Counted from the first letter of the stretch, positions 8,508-16,619 are shown. The stretch is DNA of 37,837 bases from an uncultured Paracoccaceae bacterium (GCA_938016515.1 CALILP010000021.1:1-37837), one strand, 5' to 3'. Numbers and translations are program-made. Notes: a model not told the origin generated them from the sequence alone.

Positions 8508-9211
8508 GGGCGTGGACCTTGCCAGTCAATCGGACAGATCTCGGCGGATTTACCGCCAAAGTCCCAAACGCGGCCATAGTCACGAATGCGGGACTTCGTA
8601 CCTTGTGCCGCGATGATATCAGGACCCATCCAGTACTTAGAGTTAGAGACCATCACAGGATGATCCTTGTCCTTGCCGGTAATCATCTCAATCTCGCCCT
8701 GGATCTTGCGGCCAATATAAATGCCGCGCTTCGTACCGTCGCGCACAATCTCGACCTTCTCACGCTCTGCACCGATGATCTCGGACACCAGCATCGTGAA
8801 CAGGCCTGTGGTTCCACCGGCCTGCCCGCTAAAGATTTTCAAAATGCCATTGTAGGCCTTTTGTGTCGATCTTTCATCGACATAAGCTGCGACCTTCCAG
8901 TTGCCTTCAGCCATCTTTCCGGGGATATCGACGAGCAATCCAACGTTCAGCCCACCAAGGTCTTCGCCCTCAAAGTGGCCCTCATCAATCGCAATGGCCA
9001 TCCATGCGTGGCAATATCCTTCAGTCGGAGGATGCGCACCAAGCGAGACGACACATGGGCAGAAGGTTGTGCAAGAGCAGTTCAGAAACAACTCTCCCTT
9101 GATTGCCCAATTCGTCGGCTGCAACTTGCGGCGCTTCGGGTTGTCCATCCGCTGATCAATACGCTGCGAAATCGCGATACGATCAGCAGGTTCTTTCTTT
9201 TTAACAGCCAT
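8504..9211 (-). CDS. DUF1326 domain-containing protein
   Basis: A 235-residue soluble protein. After a basic N-terminal tail (about 1-33) comes the DUF1326 signature WAIKGELFLNCSCTTFCPC (about 35-53), giving cysteines 45, 47, 51 and 53, with a further GYCHAW cysteine near 67. The later GKIQGE..MITGKDKDHP region resembles the rest of the family. The biochemical function is unknown; the clustered cysteines suggest metal or thiol binding. It lies 13 bp after the DUF2182 membrane protein, its frequent genomic partner, and overlaps DinB by 4 bp. A GGAAAGGG-like ribosome site precedes the 9211 start. Confidence 0.85.
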   Translation of the reverse strand: MAVKKKEPADRIAISQRIDQRMDNPKRRKLQPTNWAIKGELFLNCSCTTFCPCVVSLGAHPPTEGYCHAWMAIAIDEGHFEGEDLGGLNVGLLVDIPGKMAEGNWKVAAYVDERSTQKAYNGILKIFSGQAGGTTGLFTMLVSEIIGAEREKVEIVRDGTKRGIYIGRKIQGEIEMITGKDKDHPVMVSNSKYWMGPDIIAAQGTKSRIRDYGRVWDFGGKSAEICPIDWQGPRP

Positions 9212-9224
9212 CTGCGTCCCTTTC

Positions 9225-9980
9225 CTAAAGTGCCATCACAGCCACAACGAGGCCGGCAAGGATCAGCAAGACCCCCGCTGGCTTGGTGACACGATGCCCG
9301 ATCTCGGGCAGTTTCTCAAAGACCATAAACAAGGTTGCCAAACCCATCCATAACAGGCTCATCACACCGCCGACGAAGCCCAGCATCATAAAGCCCCAGC
9401 AGCAGCCAACGCAGAATGCGCCAAGGCCAAGGCCCATGCGCAAACCACCGCCAAATCCAGTCCGCCATTTGCCCAGAAAGTAATTCATCGGCGCATGACA
9501 AACGCCGTGACAAATCTCTTTCGCCCGCGTGAACTGAAAGGCACCGACAACGATCAGCAAGGCCGCAGCAAAGAACCCGGTGGTGGAGATGCCTAATCCA
9601 TCAATGACGTTGAAAGCAATCAACCCAAGCTGCACCAAGGTAATCAGCCCGGCGAAACCAACCCAAACGATGAAATACCCCAGCAAGACGCCGAGCCACC
9701 CTGCCCGCGTACCGTCCGCACTGATCATCAACCGCTCATAGTCCCGCAAGGTCGGCACCATCGTCGGCAGCATCATCGCCGCCATCATGATTGCCCACAT
9801 CGGGAATAACGCGCCAAATGTCGTCATCGGCATCATGTTCATGCCCACAGGACGGCCGATCATGTCCACGCCAGACATCCGCGCCATCATGAACATAAAG
9901 GCCCAAGCCGCGAGGATCGCTGCGAAAAAGGCCACCCAAAGGATGGCGCGTAGCGGAAACTGAACCGGAGATGTCGTCAC
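9225..9980 (-). CDS. DUF2182 domain-containing integral membrane protein
   Basis: A polytopic membrane protein of about 251 residues from the GTG at 9980. I prefer that start over the upstream TTG at 10016 because GGGAGG (9990-9995) is correctly spaced before it. The methionine-rich stretch PMWAIMMAAMMLPTM and the later CHGVCHAPMNYF and FCVGCCWGFMMLGF segments are the family signature. The methionines and cysteines look suited to soft-metal binding. Function is not established. It heads the minus-strand DUF2182-DUF1326-DinB-dmdA-acuI series and faces the GntR regulator across the operator at 10021-10046. Confidence 0.85.
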   Translation of the reverse strand: MTTSPVQFPLRAILWVAFFAAILAAWAFMFMMARMSGVDMIGRPVGMNMMPMTTFGALFPMWAIMMAAMMLPTMVPTLRDYERLMISADGTRAGWLGVLLGYFIVWVGFAGLITLVQLGLIAFNVIDGLGISTTGFFAAALLIVVGAFQFTRAKEICHGVCHAPMNYFLGKWRTGFGGGLRMGLGLGAFCVGCCWGFMMLGFVGGVMSLLWMGLATLFMVFEKLPEIGHRVTKPAGVLLILAGLVVAVMAL

Positions 9981-10020
9981 GCGCGTCACCCTCCCGTGCG
10001 ACTCAAGTGTTGCCAAGGAT

Positions 10021-10046
10021 ATGTCAGACGTTTAATTGTCTGACAA
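10021..10046. promoter_or_regulatory. Double-palindrome GntR-type operator between divergent genes
   Basis: The perfect 11-bp palindrome TTGTCTGACAA (10036-10046) is preceded by the near-palindrome ATGTCAGACGT (10021-10031). Outer arms TGTCAGAC and GTCTGACA also pair across the pair of sites. The TNGTC-N-GACNA pattern is that of FadR-subfamily GntR operators. Possible promoter elements overlap it: TTTAAT (10031-10036) towards the regulator and TTGTCA (10046-10041) towards DUF2182. This predicts autoregulation plus control of the dmdA operon. Confidence 0.7.
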
Positions 10047-10790
10047 ATGAAAATTGATCCCGACAGTTCAAAAGATCTTTCTGCCCAAATTGCTGCCGCC
10101 ATTCGGGACGCGATTATTTCCGGGAAACTACCGGTAGATGAGCGTCTTCCGTCAGAAACAGAGCTTTCTGAACAGTTCGAAGTGTCCCGCTCTACCGTCC
10201 GCGAAGCTCTCAAGCGTTTGGCCGCCCAATCGCTGATCCGTACCCAACGCGGTGCCACCGGGGGTGCCTTCGTCAACCGGCTCCGGTTCGAGGATGCCTA
10301 CGGTCAGCAGATCACCACATCGACGCTGCTTCTTTCGATGAATTCCGTCAGCTTTCGCACGGCCTGCGAAGCCCGCTATGCCTTGGAACGCGCCTGCGCC
10401 CCGCTTGCCGCAGAACGGCGCACCGCCGACCATCTTGCCACGATGCGTGCCGAGGCACACCGTCAGGCACAGCCCGGCCTGACCGACGAGGCATTTTGCG
10501 CCAGCGATGTCGCCTTCCACCGCGCGCTGGTGGATGCTGCCGCGAACCCCGTTTTGTCATACCAATTGGCGGGTGCAGTCGAGGCCATGCAGCCTTTGAT
10601 GAACATGATCACATTCAGCGCGCGGGATCGGGCAACGATCATCGACTTGCACACGCAAATCGCCAATGCGCTTGACCAGCACGACGCGGAAACCGCTGAC
10701 GCGCTGTTGGTGCAACTGTCAGATTATACCCAGAGCCTTGCAGAAAGCGTGTTCGCCGCCCGCGCCGCACAAAAAGCGGATGTCACGTAG
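10047..10790 (+). CDS. FadR/GntR family transcriptional regulator
   Basis: A 247-residue regulator. The N-terminal winged helix-turn-helix reads LPSETELSEQFEVSRSTVREALKRL (about 30-55, shown in part) and RTQRGATGGAFV forms the wing. The C-terminal all-helical FCD-type domain (about 95-235) contains the FRTACEARYALE and DVAFHRALVDAAANP segments that usually carry metal/ligand-binding residues. It diverges from the DUF2182-dmdA-acuI operon over a typical GntR operator that ends directly at its ATG. No ribosome site is visible, so the mRNA may be leaderless or nearly so. The ligand is unknown; a DMSP-pathway metabolite is a reasonable guess. A GntR regulator also neighbours dmdA in other roseobacters. 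Confidence 0.88.
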   Translation: MKIDPDSSKDLSAQIAAAIRDAIISGKLPVDERLPSETELSEQFEVSRSTVREALKRLAAQSLIRTQRGATGGAFVNRLRFEDAYGQQITTSTLLLSMNSVSFRTACEARYALERACAPLAAERRTADHLATMRAEAHRQAQPGLTDEAFCASDVAFHRALVDAAANPVLSYQLAGAVEAMQPLMNMITFSARDRATIIDLHTQIANALDQHDAETADALLVQLSDYTQSLAESVFAARAAQKADVT

Positions 10791-10851
10791 GGTGGGCGAA
10801 ACCCACGCGTGCGACCCATCACATTGTGAACAACGTGGGTTTCACCCACCC
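10790..10851. repeat. Long inverted repeat, probable terminator or dispersed element
   Basis: Eighteen-base arms (10790-10807 and 10834-10851), GGGTGGGCGAAACCCACG and its near-exact complement with one mismatch, enclose a 26-nt loop. The left arm begins at the last base of the GntR stop codon. There is no T run. The composition resembles repetitive GGGTGGG...CCCACCC elements found between genes in many proteobacteria. Confidence 0.6.
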
Positions 10852-10907
10852 CACGCTTGCCCCACCGTTGCAGCAGGCTAAGTTCCCGCGCAGGACAAGG
10901 AACACTT

Positions 10908-11252
10908 ATGGACATTCTCAACATTATCTTTGCGCTGCTCAGCATCGCGTTGGGCTGCTTTGGCTGGCTTGCGCCTAAATACACGATGGGGGCGCTAAAC
11001 CTTGAAGGGCATACCGACACGATGGGCATGTCCGAGATCAGCGCCAGCGCTGGATGCCTGTTTGTCGGCATGGGGATCGGTGCTTTGATCATCGGCACAC
11101 CAGAAGCATATGCGATGCTGGGGTTCTGCTGGTGCGGTGCCGCGGTTGGTCGCCTGACGTCATGCATCCGTGACGGCGCGAGCCCGAAAAAGTGGATCTA
11201 CTTCGCCGTCGAAGCGGGCGTCGGCCTACCCGCCTTGTTTCTCAACATCTGA
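10908..11252 (+). CDS. Small membrane protein, DUF4345-like
   Basis: A 114-residue hydrophobic protein with about four membrane segments: MDILNIIFALLSIALGCFGW, a glycine-rich CLFVGMGIGALIIG segment, AYAMLGFCWCGAAVG and the C-terminal FAVEAGVGLPALF. The middle LNLEGHTDTMGMSEISASAG region resembles small DUF4345-type proteins, but this is recognition by eye. The start at 10908 is preferred because AAGGA lies just upstream; a longer frame from 10857 would add an unlikely arginine-rich leader. Its 3' end overlaps the convergent Kef antiporter gene by 27 bp. Function unknown. Confidence 0.7.
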   Translation: MDILNIIFALLSIALGCFGWLAPKYTMGALNLEGHTDTMGMSEISASAGCLFVGMGIGALIIGTPEAYAMLGFCWCGAAVGRLTSCIRDGASPKKWIYFAVEAGVGLPALFLNI

Positions 11253-13205
11253 GGTCTGCGCCTCTTGTGCCGGCACATCCTGTTCGCGAATAGCCGACAT
11301 CTTGTCTGACATGATTTTTTCCCACTTCGGCAAGTTCTCCCGCACAAATTCCATGTATTCTGGGTTATCCAGCGGCCGCACACCTGGTTTATGCACGTTT
11401 GCGACGGTCACCATTGCCTCTCGATCCGTCTCTTTGAAAGCTTCAAGCATCTGCTCGGCGTGATGTTTGTTGACGCCCATCGCCTCAAACGCAGAGCGGC
11501 CCATCCGGGTGGCACTGTCAAACGTTTCGCGGATGATGTCGCGCGATCCTGCTGCCCAGAGACTATAAACATGGTCACGGTCCACAGCCCGCGTCACCAG
11601 ATGCACATGCGGGTAGGTCTGATGCACGTAGTGGGTCAGCTCTGTAATCTGATCTTTCCCATCAATGGCAATCACCAGCATCTTGGCATCCGCAATGCCC
11701 GCAGCGGCAAGCAAGTCTGGCCGGGTCGCATCGCCATAATAGGTGTGGAACCCAAAAGCGCGCATATTTTCAAGTTGCTTGGCTGAATAGTCGATGACCG
11801 TCGTCTTGAACCCGGCGGCAGACAACATCCGCTCGACGATGCCACCCACCCGGCCACGGCCAGCGACAATGATATGCCCGGATTCCTCTGGCATCTTATC
11901 GGCTTCCCGCTCTTGATCTTCGCTGTATTTGGGTGCGATCACCTTGTCATACAGAATGAACAACGCGGGCGTCAGCAACATCGACAGCGCCACGACCAAC
12001 AGCAATTGATCCGCAATAGCGGGTGGGATCACCTGATTGGCGACCGTAAACGACAACAACACAAAACCAAATTCACCGGCTTGCGCCAACCCTAGGGCTG
12101 CCAGCCATCTGTCCGTCCCGCGTAGGCCAAACAACGTTCCCAGCGCGTAGATCACGCCAGCTTTCAGTGCCATCAATCCAATCGTCAGCCCCACGATGGT
12201 GAAAAGGTTCGCGAACAGCAGATCAAAGTTGATCCCTGCCCCTACGGTCATAAAGAATACGCCTAACAGCAGGCCCTTGAACGGGTCGATATCGGATTCC
12301 AACTCGTGCCGATATTCGCTGTTCGCCAAAACAACCCCGGCAAGGAACGTCCCCAAGGCAGCGGATAGTCCCACCAGCGACATCAACAGCGCGATCCCGA
12401 CAACCATCATCAAGGCCGTCGCCGTGAACAACTCGCGCAGGTTCGCGGCAGAGATGAACCGGAAGACGGGGCGGGTCAGGTAAGAGCCCCCCAGAACCAC
12501 AAAACCAATTGCACCAATCGTGACCAGCGCCGTCTGCCAGCCGTTCAGCCCGTCTACCAGGCTCATCCCCGATCCATGATCATCGTGATCGTCATGACCA
12601 TCCGCGTGATCGTCTCCGTGGCCATCAGGGCTTTCGACATGCGTTGTTTCTGAGGCGTGTGGCGCAACATCCATCCCGAAATCCATCAAATCAGGCATCG
12701 CAAGTAGTGGGATCAGGGCAAGCATTGGGATCACGGCGATGTCCTGAAACAACAGGACGGAAAAACTGCCCTGCCCGCCATCAGACTTCATCAAGCCCTT
12801 TTCATTCAACGTTTGCAAAACGATAGCAGTCGAACTTAAAGCCAGAACAAGACCAATCGCCAAGGAAATCGACCACGGGATGCCAAAGACCAGACAGACC
12901 CCCATGACCAGCCCGGTTGTGATCACCACCTGTCCGCCACCAAGACCCAACAGCTGGCCCCGCATGCCCCACAGCAGTTTCGGCTCCAGCTCTAACCCCA
13001 CGAGGAACAGCATCATAACGACGCCAAACTCTGCGAAATGCTGGATCGACACGACGTCAACGTTCAGAAGTGCCAATATCGGGGAAATCACAATGCCAGC
13101 AATAAGATACCCCAGCACCGATCCCAGCCCCAGCCGGGTTGCAATTGGCACGGCCACCACCCCTGCAAACAAGAATACAAAAGCCAGCGCCAGAAAGTCG
13201 GTCAT
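11226..13205 (-). CDS. Kef-type monovalent cation:proton antiporter (CPA2) with RCK domain
   Basis: A 659-residue protein. Residues 1-430 form a CPA2 exchanger with about 12 membrane spans, including GLELEPKLLW, ALSSTAIVLQ and the LLFQDIAVIP segment with the ion-binding aspartate. Residues from about 440 form a Rossmann-type RCK/TrkA-N domain (HIIVAGRGRVGG, YYGDATRPDLL). It resembles KefB/KefC/YbaL potassium-proton systems. An unusual cytosolic or periplasmic loop at about 183-210 carries seven histidines and many aspartates. The ATG at 13205 has a GGGGGA ribosome site. The gene starts just before the divergent ssrA gene and ends overlapping a convergent small gene. Confidence 0.9.
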   Translation of the reverse strand: MTDFLALAFVFLFAGVVAVPIATRLGLGSVLGYLIAGIVISPILALLNVDVVSIQHFAEFGVVMMLFLVGLELEPKLLWGMRGQLLGLGGGQVVITTGLVMGVCLVFGIPWSISLAIGLVLALSSTAIVLQTLNEKGLMKSDGGQGSFSVLLFQDIAVIPMLALIPLLAMPDLMDFGMDVAPHASETTHVESPDGHGDDHADGHDDHDDHGSGMSLVDGLNGWQTALVTIGAIGFVVLGGSYLTRPVFRFISAANLRELFTATALMMVVGIALLMSLVGLSAALGTFLAGVVLANSEYRHELESDIDPFKGLLLGVFFMTVGAGINFDLLFANLFTIVGLTIGLMALKAGVIYALGTLFGLRGTDRWLAALGLAQAGEFGFVLLSFTVANQVIPPAIADQLLLVVALSMLLTPALFILYDKVIAPKYSEDQEREADKMPEESGHIIVAGRGRVGGIVERMLSAAGFKTTVIDYSAKQLENMRAFGFHTYYGDATRPDLLAAAGIADAKMLVIAIDGKDQITELTHYVHQTYPHVHLVTRAVDRDHVYSLWAAGSRDIIRETFDSATRMGRSAFEAMGVNKHHAEQMLEAFKETDREAMVTVANVHKPGVRPLDNPEYMEFVRENLPKWEKIMSDKMSAIREQDVPAQEAQTSDVEKQGG

Positions 13206-13249
13206 ATGAGTCCCCCAGTTACGAAAAGGCTAGAACGGTTCACTCTGAT

Positions 13250-13612
13250 CAGCAACGCCCCTTGCGAGAGGCCCTCTGGTGCCTTATCTAAAAGAAGTCC
13301 TTCGGGACTATGGACATAAACGCGCTCGTAATAAGCGGATCGGACCCGGGGGCGGTACCCGGCGACTCCACCAAACACCCGGTTATTTGACGGTGGATGG
13401 GGTCGAAATAGGATCGACGAACGTCTAAAGGGGTTAGCTTTGTTTCGGTGAGTTACCACCGTTATCGGTACGATTAGTATAGTTGCAAATAACAACCATG
13501 CTCCAGTGGCAGTCGCAGCGTAAGCTGTGCCTAATACTGAAACTTTAACTCCTACGGTTTAGCGACCTTAGGCGGGGTTCGCAGGTACCTGGCAACAGAA
13601 ACCTGCACTTCA
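13250..13612 (+). ncRNA. ssrA: Transfer-messenger RNA, circularly permuted two-piece alpha type
   Basis: Rescues stalled ribosomes and tags nascent proteins. The acceptor piece comes first and ends in CGACTCCACCA at 13373. It includes a 5-7-5 T-arm (CCGGG, loop GGCGGTA, CCCGG) and a UUCG-capped hairpin (13296-13309). After a 25-nt intervening segment the coding piece begins GGGGTCG (13399-13405), which pairs with CGACTCC to make a 7-bp acceptor stem with one G-U pair. The tag frame is at 13485-13523. A hairpin GCAGGT...ACCTGC lies near the 3' end. This 3'-before-5' order is characteristic of alphaproteobacterial tmRNA. Outer boundaries are approximate; the internal landmarks are exact. Confidence 0.92.
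13485..13523 (+). other. tmRNA tag reading frame
   Basis: From the resume codon GCA to TAA the frame reads ANNNHAPVAVAA followed by stop. With the charged alanine the tag is A-ANNNHAPVAVAA. The C-terminal VAA end is the expected ClpX degradation signal and the asparagine-rich start matches the usual AND/ANN opening contacted by SspB. Confidence 0.92.
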
Positions 13613-13717
13613 TTCCCCATCAGACTGTTGCTTCAGGCTCTTTTTGGACCAAGCCTTAGCACCGCATGCCCAATATTCGTGCTTGCGTGGTTACAGACCG
13701 ATGCGCAAAGTACGGTA

Positions 13718-14374
13718 ATGAATGGTTTTATGCGCGCACTCACCGCCACGTTTCTTTGCCTGCCGATCACGGTGCAAGCCTGCGACACGGCCTTGGTCTT
13801 GTCGGTTGACGTCTCCAATTCTGTCGACCCCGGAGAATACCGTTTACAGGTCGATGGCATGGCAGATGCCCTGCAAGATCCCGAAATCGTCGAGGCGATG
13901 GTCCGGGGCGAAGTTGCGATTGCGGTGATGCAGTGGTCTGGGGAAGCCCGCCAGCAGGTCTCAATCCCGTGGCGCCAAGTCCGCACCGCCCTTGACGCAG
14001 AAAGCCTATCGCAAGAAGCCCGTCTGATGTCCCGCGCGTTCATCTTGTCTGATACCGCCCCGGCAGAGGCGATATACTTTGCCATCAACATGTTCCGTGA
14101 CGCACCCGATTGCCGCAGGAAAGTGATCGACGTCTCGGGCGATGGCACGCCCAATGCAGGCCGCGGCACCTCTGCGGCCCGCCAGACAGCCCAGCGGGCC
14201 GGGATCACAATCAACGGCATCGCAATTGAAGCGCTAGGTATGGCGATCACGACGTTTTTCCAACGCCAGGTGATTACGCGTGATGGCTTTGTCATCACGG
14301 CCCGCACCCATCGCGACTATCCCAACGCGATCCGGCGTAAGCTGATCCGCGAGTTGACCCAACCATTGGGTTGA
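13718..14374 (+). CDS. DUF1194 exported VWA-like protein
   Basis: About 218 residues with an N-terminal signal peptide (FLCLPITVQA then CDTALVLSVD). The mature part resembles DUF1194, a von Willebrand A-like fold: VLSVDVSNSVD (a DxSxS metal-site motif), EVAIAVMQWSGEARQQ, and KVIDVSGDGTPNAGRGTSAAR. A cysteine at the mature N-terminus may pair with the APDC cysteine. The start is 13718 or 13730; neither has a strong ribosome site, and the frame upstream of 13718 would run into the tmRNA region. Function in the periplasm is unknown. It follows ssrA on the same strand. Confidence 0.85.
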   Translation: MNGFMRALTATFLCLPITVQACDTALVLSVDVSNSVDPGEYRLQVDGMADALQDPEIVEAMVRGEVAIAVMQWSGEARQQVSIPWRQVRTALDAESLSQEARLMSRAFILSDTAPAEAIYFAINMFRDAPDCRRKVIDVSGDGTPNAGRGTSAARQTAQRAGITINGIAIEALGMAITTFFQRQVITRDGFVITARTHRDYPNAIRRKLIRELTQPLG

Positions 14375-14480
14375 CCTGCTTTGTCTAAGGCGGCACACAG
14401 CAGGCATGGGGCACGCGACACCCCGTGAGGTTTCGGCCGAAGGCTCGCATCCACTGACCACTTTCAGAAAGGATGTCGCT

Positions 14481-15293
14481 ATGGCCCACCCCAAACCCGG
14501 ATTTGGCGAAATGAACCCCGCGCAACTTATGCGGCTGATCGGCACGCCAGATGCCCCGGCGATCGTTGATGTGTGCATTCCAGAAGACGTCGCAGACGCA
14601 CCTTTTCGCATACCTACCAGTGTGGCCGCCGACCATCGTAACCTGACTGATCTGGTGGCAATCCTGCAAGGCCGCAGTGTTGTCGTCGTTTGCCAAAGAG
14701 GACGCAAACTGAGCCACGGTACGGCTGCTGCCTTCAGGACCGCTGGCATTGCGGCAGAAGTCTTATCGGGTGGGATGCTTGGCTGGCTTGAGACCGACTA
14801 TCCACGCATACCAATTGACCGGTTGCCAACAGGATCCCGGTGGGTCACGCGCCACCGCCCCAAGATCGACCGGATCGCTTGTCCTTGGTTGATCCGCCGG
14901 TTCGTCGACCCAGACGCCGCGTTTCTGTATGTCCCTCCCAATGAAGTCTTGGCCGTCGCAGAAAAGTTCGATGCAATCCCCTTTGACATCCCGGACGGGG
15001 CATTCACCCACCACGGACAGCACTGCACCTTTGATCACATGCTGGCACATTTCGCGTTGAAAACCCCTGCGTTGACGAAAATGGCAGATGTGATCCGGGC
15101 GGCCGACACGGGACGCCACCAAGACGCGCCGCAGGCTGGCGGATTGCTCGCCTTATCGGTCGGCCTGTCGCGCATGTATAAAGACGACCAGGCACAATTG
15201 CAGGCAGCGCTGCCTCTTTACGACGCGCTGTATCGCTGGGCACGCGACGGTCAGGACGAAACACATGCATGGGACACAGAGGTCGCCCGATGA
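14481..15293 (+). CDS. chrB: Rhodanese-ChrB fusion, chromate resistance protein
   Basis: A 270-residue protein. Residues 1-110 form a rhodanese domain with active-site-like Cys71 in CQRGRKLSH. Residues about 120-265 match the ChrB C-terminal domain (RHRPKIDRIACPWLIRRFVD, GAFTHHGQHCTFDHML), which in other bacteria regulates or supports chromate resistance. The start at 14481 is chosen because AGAAAGGA precedes it; a longer frame from 14406 has no such site. It overlaps chrA by 4 bp (ATGA), so the two are translationally coupled. Sulfur-donating or redox activity of the rhodanese part is inferred from the family. Confidence 0.87.
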   Translation: MAHPKPGFGEMNPAQLMRLIGTPDAPAIVDVCIPEDVADAPFRIPTSVAADHRNLTDLVAILQGRSVVVVCQRGRKLSHGTAAAFRTAGIAAEVLSGGMLGWLETDYPRIPIDRLPTGSRWVTRHRPKIDRIACPWLIRRFVDPDAAFLYVPPNEVLAVAEKFDAIPFDIPDGAFTHHGQHCTFDHMLAHFALKTPALTKMADVIRAADTGRHQDAPQAGGLLALSVGLSRMYKDDQAQLQAALPLYDALYRWARDGQDETHAWDTEVAR

Positions 15294-16534
15294 TCCCCTA
15301 CCCCATGCTTGTCCGCGTCTTTGGCCGGATCGGGATTTTGTCTTTTGGCGGCCCTGCAGCCCAAATCGCCTTAATGCACAAAGAACTGGTCGAGAACCGA
15401 GACTGGCTGACAGAAGACCAATTCCTGCGCGCCCTATCGTTTTGCATGCTGCTTCCCGGTCCAGAGGCCATGCAGCTGGCCACGTATGCAGGCTGGCGTC
15501 AGCGTGGGATCATTGGAGGGCTGATCGCAGGTGGGCTATTCGTTCTCCCCGGTGCCTTGATCATCATGTGTCTGGCGCTGCTTTATGGGGCTTACGGCAA
15601 TCTGCCCTTTGTGCAGGCCTTGTTTTTGGGGGTGAAGGCAACCGTTGTTGTCATCGTGATCGAGGCTTTGATGAAAGTCTCGAAACGGGCGCTGACCTCA
15701 GCGACTGCACGCCGGATCGCCATTGCAGCTTTCTTTGCTTTGTTCCTGTTCGCGGTGCCTTTTCCGGTGGTGATCATCATCGCAGCACTTGCTGGGGCGA
15801 TCACAGCGCAGAACGTGCAGCAAGGCACACTTTCGGCAAGGTTCCCCTGGACCTATAGTCTGATGATTGTCGTCATCGGGGGTGTGATCTGGGCGGCCCC
15901 TTTCGTGCTGATCCGAGGGGCGGACCCCATCTTGGCTGACATCGGAGCCTTTTTTGCGTGGCTGGCTGTGGTGACCTTTGGGGGGGCCTATGCGGTGCTG
16001 GCCTATATGACCCAAGCGGTGGTCAGTGATTTTGGCTGGCTGACAACACCGCAGATGATGGACGCGCTGGGCTTGGCAGAGACCACGCCAGGGCCGCTGA
16101 TCCTTGTCACGCAATTCGTGGGTATGATCGCAGGGGCACAGGCTGGCGATACAGGTCTGGCGTTGGCGGCCGGTGCGCTGACACTTTGGGTCACCTTTGT
16201 CCCTTGCTTCATCTGGATATTCGCGGGCGCGCCGCTGATTGACTGGCTGGAACAGCAACCGCGGCTGACTGCGGCGCTGGGGGGGATCACGGCGGCAGTG
16301 GTGGGTGTCATCGCCAATCTGTCGCTTTGGTTCGCCCTGCATGTCTTCTTTGGCAACAACATCCAAATTAACAGTGGCCCGTTCCAAACCATTCTGCCCG
16401 ACATCACAAGTTTCCAACCGCTTGCCTGCGTCTTGGCAGTCATTGCTGCTGTCTTGCTTCTGTGGCGTCATGTGAACCTTTTGTTGGTTCTGGCGATCTC
16501 GGTTGCGCTAAGCGGGATAGTTGCGCTGATCTGA
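15290..16534 (+). CDS. chrA: Chromate transporter ChrA
   Basis: A 414-residue long-form CHR-family transporter that exports chromate. It has two homologous halves: the first with ILSFGGPAAQIALMHKELVE and LLPGPEAMQLATYAGW, the second with VVTFGGAYAVLAYMTQAVV and AETTPGPLILVTQFVG. Those paired FGG and PGP motifs are diagnostic. About 10-12 membrane segments are visible. The ATG at 15290 overlaps the chrB TGA and has AGAGG upstream. Some CHR proteins have unknown substrates, but the chrB partner supports chromate. No clear terminator follows. Confidence 0.92.
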   Translation: MIPYPMLVRVFGRIGILSFGGPAAQIALMHKELVENRDWLTEDQFLRALSFCMLLPGPEAMQLATYAGWRQRGIIGGLIAGGLFVLPGALIIMCLALLYGAYGNLPFVQALFLGVKATVVVIVIEALMKVSKRALTSATARRIAIAAFFALFLFAVPFPVVIIIAALAGAITAQNVQQGTLSARFPWTYSLMIVVIGGVIWAAPFVLIRGADPILADIGAFFAWLAVVTFGGAYAVLAYMTQAVVSDFGWLTTPQMMDALGLAETTPGPLILVTQFVGMIAGAQAGDTGLALAAGALTLWVTFVPCFIWIFAGAPLIDWLEQQPRLTAALGGITAAVVGVIANLSLWFALHVFFGNNIQINSGPFQTILPDITSFQPLACVLAVIAAVLLLWRHVNLLLVLAISVALSGIVALI

Positions 16535-16619
16535 CCTCAATTGTTTCGATTGGCCCCCTTTTACTCCCCAGTGATATCGGTATGCTTCCCATTGAAGATG
16601 ATCAAAGGATGCGCCCGCC

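Noticed and set aside
13206-13717. Protein-coding frames in the Kef-DUF1194 interval
   Set aside because: The interval is occupied by the tmRNA; frames there (for example 13202-13495 minus) are by-products of RNA structure.
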